Assembly (NCBI GenBank): GCA_913030785.1
Contig: CAJWER010000077.1
Location: 1 to 11,813 of the forward strand
Source of the DNA: an uncultured Chloroflexota bacterium
GTDB taxonomy: Bacteria > Chloroflexota > Dehalococcoidia > Lucifugimonadales > CAJWER01
Length of the DNA: 11,813 nt
Reading direction: 5' to 3'
The notes under the pieces were generated by a model, which saw only the letters and a list, made by a program, of their open reading frames with translations, had not been told where the DNA came from and ran no database searches. Below, piece by piece: positions 7,713-11,813 of the stretch; position 1 is the first letter of the stretch, and every line of letters begins with the position of its first letter. A program made the translations under genes and the position numbers.

Positions 7713-7889
7713 CTAGAGCCCTGTTATGTTCCCCTTGGCGTCCACGTCCAGGGCGCGTGGCGAACCGGGCAAGCCGGGCATGGTCATCATCGTGCCTGCT
7801 ATTGGGTAGATGAACCCGGCACCGACTGATGCTCGGACGTCCGAAATCTCGAATGTGTACCCTGACGGGCGGCCAGACAGGGCAGGGCG
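7713..7889 (-). CDS. fhs: Formate-tetrahydrofolate ligase, C-terminal fragment only
   Basis: Only the last 55-60 codons survive, reading PALSGRPSGYTFEI, then DVRASVGAGFIYPIAG, TMMTMPGLP and ending GNITGL with a TAG stop at 7713-7715. The GAGFIYP and TMPGLP strings are hallmarks of the C-terminus of the ATP-dependent formate-THF ligase (about 560 residues in full), which makes 10-formyl-THF in the methyl branch of the Wood-Ljungdahl pathway and in folate C1 metabolism. Family-like sequence stops abruptly around 7880-7889, where the reading frame runs into an ExbB gene read in another frame. No start codon of its own is expected. The intact gene presumably preceded moeA in the same operon. It is either cut by a false join or broken by a real rearrangement. 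Confidence 0.88.
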   Translation of the reverse strand, partial: RPALSGRPSGYTFEISDVRASVGAGFIYPIAGTMMTMPGLPGSPRALDVDAKGNITGL

Positions 7890-8398
7890 ATCGTCAACCC
7901 GCAGACGGTCGTCAGCAACGCCGACCAGATGCCGCTGGCCAAATCGCCAGGCTGCACCTGACCCCCCTTGAGCTCGATCTGGTGAAACGCATCGACCAGT
8001 CCGGCCACGGTTCCCAACAGGCCCAGAAGGGGCGTGGCATGAGTCAGTATGCCCAACCAGTTGAGACGTCGGTCGTAGCGTGCCAACTGCTGAGAGGCTT
8101 CGCGGAGAACGACCTGGTCCCGTAACGGCTTCTCGGCCTCGCGGTACCTCAGATACGCCACCACCACCCGGTGCAGTGGGCGTGGACTCTCGTGCAAACG
8201 ATCGACCAGGCCGTCCAGCGTCCCGTCGCCGACCCGTGACTCGAGTTCAGCCAACAGCGGCCCGTAGGCCACACGCAGGCTCCAGTACACCATCACCCGC
8301 TCGGCGATCAGGGCGACGGCCAGCACCGAGCAGGCCAGCAACGGCCACATGACCGGCCCGCCCCGCTCGAACAACTCGGTTACGTTCTGTCCCCACAT
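7799..8398 (-). CDS. exbB: ExbB/TolQ/MotA-family proton channel subunit, C-terminus replaced at the junction
   Basis: ExbB-type proteins form the inner-membrane proton channel that energises TonB. From the ATG at 8398 the sequence shows TM1 (GPVMWPLLACSVLAVALIAE), a cytoplasmic loop, TM2 (ILTHATPLLGLLGTVAGLVD) with the family's APLLGLLGTVxG signature, and TM3 (IWSALLTTVCGLTIALPCLA). After CLAAR at about 7865 the family match ends; the remaining 22 residues to the stop at 7799 are the formate-THF ligase end read out of frame. The true C-terminal helix, which normally packs in the cytoplasm, is therefore missing. The frame is open up to 8713, but the upstream part is unlike the family and overlaps tonB. 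An ATG at 8422 is also possible. The divergent tonB fits the job; an exbD gene would be expected downstream and was probably lost at the join. Confidence 0.85.
   Translation of the reverse strand: MWGQNVTELFERGGPVMWPLLACSVLAVALIAERVMVYWSLRVAYGPLLAELESRVGDGTLDGLVDRLHESPRPLHRVVVAYLRYREAEKPLRDQVVLREASQQLARYDRRLNWLGILTHATPLLGLLGTVAGLVDAFHQIELKGGQVQPGDLASGIWSALLTTVCGLTIALPCLAARQGTHSRFRTSEHQSVPGSSTQ
7865..7889. other. Junction between two unrelated sequences
   Basis: On the minus strand the ExbB frame is family-like down to ALPCLAAR (codons ending at 7865), while the formate-THF ligase frame, shifted by two bases, is family-like from about PALSGRP (codons starting near 7886). The roughly 20 bases between are compatible with both proteins. 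Gene content, inferred membrane type and base composition differ on the two sides. This fits a chimeric join at a short shared sequence. A genuine recombination is possible but less likely. Confidence 0.75.
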
Positions 8399-8422
8399 CC
8401 GCCCGTCCGCCCATCCGCCCAT
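8399..8422. repeat. Three tandem 8-base units at the exbB start
   Basis: On the plus strand the units are CCGCCCGT, CCGCCCAT, CCGCCCAT, ending exactly where the likely exbB ATG begins. On the coding strand they read ATGGGCGG, ATGGGCGG, ACGGGCGG and then ATGTGGGG, so each unit can hold a potential ATG in a different frame. Gain or loss of a unit would move the frame of the upstream ATG (inference). Confidence 0.7.
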
Positions 8423-8540
8423 CGCTGAAAGGACTCTCGAAAGAACACCCCCCGCCTCGGGATGACACGATCTTTGTCGAGGTGCTATTCTGGCCTGCAG
8501 ACAACTGAACATTCTGAACCGCACCGGCAGAACTTGTCCA

Positions 8541-8588
8541 CCCGTCGACGGGTTCAACCCGGCTCGCCCCAAAACAAACCGGCCCGTC
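8541..8588. promoter_or_regulatory. Overlapping palindromes in the exbB-tonB divergent region
   Basis: The roughly 166 bases between exbB and tonB hold a perfect 12-base palindrome CCCGTCGACGGG (8541-8552), overlapped by CGGGTTcAACCCG (8549-8561). In addition GACGGG (8547-8552) can pair with CCCGTC (8583-8588), the last six bases before the tonB GTG. Such symmetry suits a regulator binding site or alternative RNA hairpins. I see no convincing promoter boxes and no clear Shine-Dalgarno for tonB. Function is unproven. Confidence 0.35.
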
Positions 8589-9605
8589 GTGTCCCTGCTG
8601 CGTGATCCCCTGTTGCTGACACTGGTGGCCAGTTCGCTGGCCCACGGCCTCGCTTTCTCACTGGGCTCCAGCACCACGTCGGACCCCGCCGCCGACGCCC
8701 GCTCGGGACGCACCGCCGTACGACTGCAGCCCGCGCTCGCAGCACCCCCGACGTCGCCGACCGCTCAGCTCCTGCAACCGGACACACCGCAGCACACACC
8801 TCCGGATCTCACCCTCGAAGTCCTCCCGGCAAGACGAGCCGCCTCGCGTCAGTCAACACCACCCCCTTCTCAGTCGCCGCTTCGCCAGGCACCCGCGACC
8901 GCACCATCGCCTCGTCCCGAGATCCCCCAACTCGCCTCGGCCCTGGTCAGCCCGGCGCCTCGACCCCCACTCCGAAAGACCCCGCGATCCCTACCTCGTA
9001 CCGCACCGGACCCGCCCCCGCCCGCGCCCCTGCCCCTGCCCCTGCCCCTGCAGCAGAACACCTCACGCATCTCCACCTCGTCGCACTCGACCCGACGCCT
9101 GCGACCGCCTCCGACAGTGACCCAGGCACCCTCTCGCCGAGTCCCCCCCACCGCGGCTTCGCAACCCAGGCCGCCACGCACTCACACTCCTGTGTCGTCC
9201 CCGCTGAAGGTGGCCGTCGCTTCGCCGACGCACCCTCCCCGAGGCCCACGCCCCAGCGACATTGCACCCTCACCGCTACCGGCCTCCCTCTCCCAACCCG
9301 CTGCGCAAGCCGTCCGCGGCACCAAAAGCAGCCTGCCCACCCCGCTACCGGACAATCCGATTCCCGACTATCCGGTCTCAGCCGCACGACGGGGCCGGCA
9401 GGGCGTTGTGGTCGTGTTGATGGAAATCAACACGACCGGTCGGGTGACCAACGTGTCGCTGAACCGCAGCAGCGGTCACGCTGATCTGGACCGGTCCGCA
9501 CTGGCCGCCGCCAGGCTTTGGACGTTTCGGCCGGCGCGACGCGGCGAGACGCCGATCGCCATCACCGTGCTCAAGCCGTTTCGCTTCGTCCTGAACCGTC
9601 GCTGA
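8589..9605 (+). CDS. tonB: TonB, proline-rich energy transducer
   Basis: TonB links the inner-membrane proton channel to outer-membrane receptors. The 338 residues show the classic layout. There is a short N-terminal membrane anchor (LLLTLVASSLAHGLAFSL, about 8-25). A long linker follows to about residue 245, very rich in Pro, Arg, Ser and Thr, including PLPLPLPL. The C-terminal TonB domain (about 255-338) has PDYPVSAARRGRQGVVVV, INTTGRVTNVSL, SSGHADLDRSALAAARLW and TFRPARRG, close to family consensus. The start is GTG; no better in-frame start retains the anchor, and no Shine-Dalgarno is obvious. It is divergent from exbB and convergent with the receptor gene, whose stop is 11 bases away. 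The linker is long and basic, as needed to span a periplasm. I am confident of family and role; the partner receptor is inferred from proximity. Confidence 0.92.
   Translation: MSLLRDPLLLTLVASSLAHGLAFSLGSSTTSDPAADARSGRTAVRLQPALAAPPTSPTAQLLQPDTPQHTPPDLTLEVLPARRAASRQSTPPPSQSPLRQAPATAPSPRPEIPQLASALVSPAPRPPLRKTPRSLPRTAPDPPPPAPLPLPLPLQQNTSRISTSSHSTRRLRPPPTVTQAPSRRVPPTAASQPRPPRTHTPVSSPLKVAVASPTHPPRGPRPSDIAPSPLPASLSQPAAQAVRGTKSSLPTPLPDNPIPDYPVSAARRGRQGVVVVLMEINTTGRVTNVSLNRSSGHADLDRSALAAARLWTFRPARRGETPIAITVLKPFRFVLNRR
9026..9049 (+). repeat. Four tandem GCCCCT hexamers inside tonB
   Basis: Four perfect 6-base units encode the PLPLPLPL stretch of the TonB linker. Because the unit is two codons long, copy-number change would alter linker length without breaking the frame. 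It is a simple-sequence tract within otherwise proline-rich low-complexity coding sequence. Confidence 0.85.
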
Positions 9606-9616
9606 GACGCCGGCTG

Positions 9617-11569
9617 CTAGTCGTCGCCACCCAGCAGGATCGTCACGCCGGCGTAGATCCCGAATCGCGGCGAGGCGAAACCCCACACCTCCTCGTACGT
9701 CTCGTCGGTGATGTTGTCCAGCCGGGCGAACATCTGCAGCCGGTCGCTGCACTCCCATCTCACCGTCGCGTTCAGCAGCGAATACTCATCCAGCGACGTC
9801 ACAAACCCGCCACCGTCGAAATCGTCGCGGCGGTCGACCCACTGGTAATTCAACGCCACCCGAACACCCTCGTCGTCGAATCGGTGGTCCAGTCCGACCC
9901 GGAACGTGTTCGACGGTCGGCGAACCAGTCGAGAATCCGTCGTGCGGTTGCGGGCATCCAGCGACGTGTAGCCGAAACTGGCCGAGGTCGCCTCGCTCAA
10001 CCGCAGTTTGGCCGTCGTCTCCACCCCCGCCGTCAACGCCTCGTCGACGTTGTACAGGTGCCCGCCCCACGCGCCGGTGCCGTCGAACCGGAACACAATC
10101 AGGTCGTCGATGTCGTTGCGGAAGTAGGTGACGTCGACCACCAGGTCGCCATCCGCCAACGGCTGCTCCACACCCAGTTCCCAGCCAAAACTTCGCTCCG
10201 GTCGCAGTCCGAGATTGCCCAGGCTGGGGTCGAAGAGTTCGTTGATCGCCGGGGCCCGAAAGCCGGTGCCGATGCTGCCGTGAAACGCGGTATCGCTCTC
10301 CTCGAGTGCATACCGACTGGTCACCCGGAACGTCTTGGCCCCCCCAGCTACGCTGTATCGGTCCCAACGCGCCCCCGCCACCGTCGACCACCTCTCGTCG
10401 ACCACCACATGCTCCTGCAGGTAGAACCCCGTGGCGTGCAACGAGCGGCGGGAAGCCATCGTCGACGACGCACCCTCGTCCAGGTAGTCCAGCCCCGTCG
10501 TAAACACGTTGCGGACCCGAGTCGTCTCGTGCAACAGGACGTTGGCCTGCCAATCGAACTTGGCCGTCGACCCGTCGAACGCCGGTGTGCCGAAGAAGCC
10601 GGGGTTGGTGTCGCGACGATGGAACCTCGTGTAGCTGAACCCCACCTTCTGTTCGATCAGTCCATCGAGCATCTCGGTCCGCAACTGCGTCCGCATCGCG
10701 AAGGTCTCGTTCTTGAGTTTCCTCAGCAGATCGTCGACCGGGCCGACCGGAAACTGGTACCCGTCGATCTGGGCCTCCGCGTCGGTGTAACGCAGTACCA
10801 CGTCGATGTCCGTCGTGTCGCTCGCCAGCCAGCCGAAGCGTCCCGAGAGGTTGCCGTTGCGGAACCCGTCGTTTTCGGTGTTGCCCAGGCGAGGCGCCGC
10901 GGTGCTGAACCCGTCGCTGTCGAAAAACGAACCGCCCATCGAATAGTGCACCCGGTCGCTGCTTCCCGACACACTCGCCGACTGCCGGAACGTGCCAAAC
11001 CGACCTCCCATCGTGCTGAAGCGGTACTTTGGCGGCCCCTGACCGCGACGGGTCACGATGTTGATCACGCCACCAATCGCGTCGGACCCGTACAGCGTGC
11101 TCTGCGGCCCACGCAACACCTCCACCCGCTCGATGTTGTCGACGGTCAGGTTCGAGAAATCAAAGCCACGGCTGGGACTGCTGGGATCGTTCAACGGAAT
11201 GCCATCCAGCAGCACCTTGGTGTGCCGTGATTCGGTACCGCGAATGAAGATCGACGTCTGCTGACCCGGCGATCCGGCGCGGACCACGTTCAGACCCGGA
11301 GTACCCCGCAGGGCATCATGCAACAGCGACTGGCCACTCTGCCGCAACTGCTCACCGGTGATCACCGTGACCGAGCTGCCGTTCTGCTCACGGAGGATCT
11401 CGGTGCGTGTCGCAGAGAGTACGGCGCGGCCGCTGAGTGGGTTGCGAGGGAAGGGGGCGACCACGTCGGTGGTGTCCAGGACCACCGGCGGCTGGAATCC
11501 CGAATCCTGCTGTGCCCAGGTCGAGCCCGACAGCACGAGACTTAACAGGAAACTCGCTCGCACCCGCAT
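9617..11569 (-). CDS. btuB: TonB-dependent outer-membrane receptor, BtuB-like
   Basis: This 650-residue outer-membrane transporter would import a scarce ligand using TonB energy; BtuB relatives carry cobamides, but siderophore or sugar specificity is not excluded. A signal peptide is clear (MRVRASFLLSLVLSGSTWAQ). A TonB-box-like LDTTDVVAP lies near residue 30. The plug domain follows with SVTVITGEQLRQSGQSLLHD, RGTPGLNVV, SIFIRGTESRHTKVLLDGIP, NIERVEVLRGPQSTLYGSDA and IGGVINIVTRRG. The rest is an alternating beta-barrel pattern ending in LFARLDNITDETYEE and GIYAGVTILLGGDD; the last strand is followed by a short GGDD tail instead of the usual terminal aromatic. The ATG at 11569 is set by a strong ribosome-binding site and by the signal peptide; an ATG at 11611 would add 14 non-signal residues. 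It converges on tonB with 11 bases between stops. Confidence 0.92.
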   Translation of the reverse strand: MRVRASFLLSLVLSGSTWAQQDSGFQPPVVLDTTDVVAPFPRNPLSGRAVLSATRTEILREQNGSSVTVITGEQLRQSGQSLLHDALRGTPGLNVVRAGSPGQQTSIFIRGTESRHTKVLLDGIPLNDPSSPSRGFDFSNLTVDNIERVEVLRGPQSTLYGSDAIGGVINIVTRRGQGPPKYRFSTMGGRFGTFRQSASVSGSSDRVHYSMGGSFFDSDGFSTAAPRLGNTENDGFRNGNLSGRFGWLASDTTDIDVVLRYTDAEAQIDGYQFPVGPVDDLLRKLKNETFAMRTQLRTEMLDGLIEQKVGFSYTRFHRRDTNPGFFGTPAFDGSTAKFDWQANVLLHETTRVRNVFTTGLDYLDEGASSTMASRRSLHATGFYLQEHVVVDERWSTVAGARWDRYSVAGGAKTFRVTSRYALEESDTAFHGSIGTGFRAPAINELFDPSLGNLGLRPERSFGWELGVEQPLADGDLVVDVTYFRNDIDDLIVFRFDGTGAWGGHLYNVDEALTAGVETTAKLRLSEATSASFGYTSLDARNRTTDSRLVRRPSNTFRVGLDHRFDDEGVRVALNYQWVDRRDDFDGGGFVTSLDEYSLLNATVRWECSDRLQMFARLDNITDETYEEVWGFASPRFGIYAGVTILLGGDD

Positions 11570-11576
11570 CGCCGTG

Positions 11577-11587
11577 CCTCCCTCCCT
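11577..11587 (-). promoter_or_regulatory. Ribosome-binding site of the receptor gene
   Basis: On the minus strand AGGGAGGGAGG sits 7 bases before the ATG at 11569. It is the strongest Shine-Dalgarno in the right half and fixes the start at the signal peptide rather than at the upstream ATG. Confidence 0.75.
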
Positions 11588-11601
11588 GGCTGACAGCGCA
11601 C

Positions 11602-11639
11602 AACGCCCCATCCCACGACTCCATGGCGTTTATCGGGAT
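11602..11639 (-). other. Two interleaved short stems in the receptor leader
   Basis: AACGCC (11602-11607) can pair with GGCGTT (11625-11630), and ATCCC (11610-11614) with GGGAT (11635-11639). The stems interleave, so they could alternate or form an H-type pseudoknot in the leader about 33-70 bases upstream of the receptor ATG. Stems this short can arise by chance in GC-rich DNA. I could not fit it to the cobalamin riboswitch consensus. Confidence 0.25.
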
Positions 11640-11744
11640 TTGCCAACCCCCCTGACCACCCCGATTCCGACGATCCTGCCTCAGTCGCGGCCCTGCGGCA
11701 TCCTCTAGCTGCCTGTTCACAAAACACAAGTTTGGGGATGGGAC

Positions 11745-11811
11745 GGGGTCAGACGCCGCCCACAGAAAGTCCCGCTCCACCCAGAACGGCACGCAGGCGG
11801 GGCCTGACCCC
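11745..11811. repeat. Imperfect inverted repeat at contig end (MITE/REP-like)
   Basis: Arms 11745-11760 and 11796-11811 are inverted copies agreeing at 14 of 16 bases, both beginning GGGGTCAG read inward, with a 35-base loop. GGGGTCAG/CTGACCCC ends are familiar from dispersed elements in environmental genomes, including REP-type elements mobilised by IS200-like transposases (general knowledge). Its position 2 bases from the window end fits a repeat that stopped the assembly. No transposase is visible. Confidence 0.6.
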
Positions 11812-11813
11812 TT

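Noticed and set aside
8399..8713. N-terminal extension of exbB up to an ATG at 8713
   Set aside because: The added residues have no family similarity, overlap the divergent tonB coding region, and precede the normal ExbB beginning (GGPVMWPLL).
9606..9616. Bidirectional terminator between tonB and the receptor gene
   Set aside because: The spacer is only 11 bases and no hairpin with a T run is visible across the two stops.
9518..11230. A 570-codon open frame on the plus strand opposite the receptor gene
   Set aside because: It lies antisense to a clear TonB-dependent receptor with signal peptide and plug motifs. Its composition is the Arg/Val/Pro-rich pattern expected from reading GC-rich codons backwards, and no domain is recognisable.
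11570..11744. Cobalamin riboswitch upstream of the BtuB-like gene
   Set aside because: AGCCAGGGAGGGAGGC looks slightly like a B12 box, but the GACCTGCC part and the other conserved core strings are absent; the stretch is better explained as a ribosome-binding site.

Overview
The window reads as two unrelated pieces of genome joined near position 7865-7889. The left piece (1 to about 7880) is a compact minus-strand operon that runs off the left edge. In transcription order it holds: the 3' end of a formate-tetrahydrofolate ligase gene, a stand-alone MoeA, a MoeA fused to a periplasmic-binding-protein-like domain, a short palindromic repeat, MobA, a MoaD-like sulfur carrier, a tungsten/molybdenum aldehyde:ferredoxin oxidoreductase (AOR), a NuoE-like subunit and a NuoF-like subunit cut by the window edge. 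From MobA to NuoF, genes overlap or are separated by a few bases, with GTG and TTG starts. This looks like an anaerobe or facultative anaerobe with W/Mo enzymes and folate C1 metabolism. Gene content and the folate ligase C-terminus suggest Chloroflexota (Dehalococcoidia/SAR202-like), but that is only an impression.

The right piece (about 7870 to 11813) is a TonB energy-transduction and outer-membrane uptake locus from a diderm bacterium. It holds an ExbB/TolQ/MotA-type proton channel on the minus strand, cut at its C-terminus by the join, a divergent proline-rich TonB on the plus strand, and a BtuB-like TonB-dependent receptor on the minus strand, convergent with TonB. The proteins and the strongly GC-rich coding style would suit a planctomycete or another GC-rich diderm; this assignment is tentative. 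The right end carries an imperfect inverted repeat typical of dispersed elements that stop assemblies.

Left locus, functional reading: AOR would oxidise an aldehyde or reduce a carboxylic acid at a tungsto- or molybdo-bispyranopterin. NuoE and NuoF would pass the electrons to or from NAD(H) through FeS clusters and FMN. MoaD, MobA and the two MoeA proteins supply or modify the cofactor. The locus is therefore a self-contained NAD-linked AOR module with its own cofactor assembly genes. Right locus: ExbB and TonB (ExbD not seen) energise the receptor, which imports a scarce ligand such as a cobamide or another metal chelate.

The most important caution is the join: two genes that should each continue are both cut inside the same stretch of about 20 bases that can be read as either gene. 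This is what an assembly chimera through a short shared sequence looks like, so no functional link should be drawn between the two halves. No rRNA, tRNA, CRISPR array or transposase gene was seen, and no gene-free stretch exceeds 300 bases; the largest is the roughly 245 bases upstream of the receptor.
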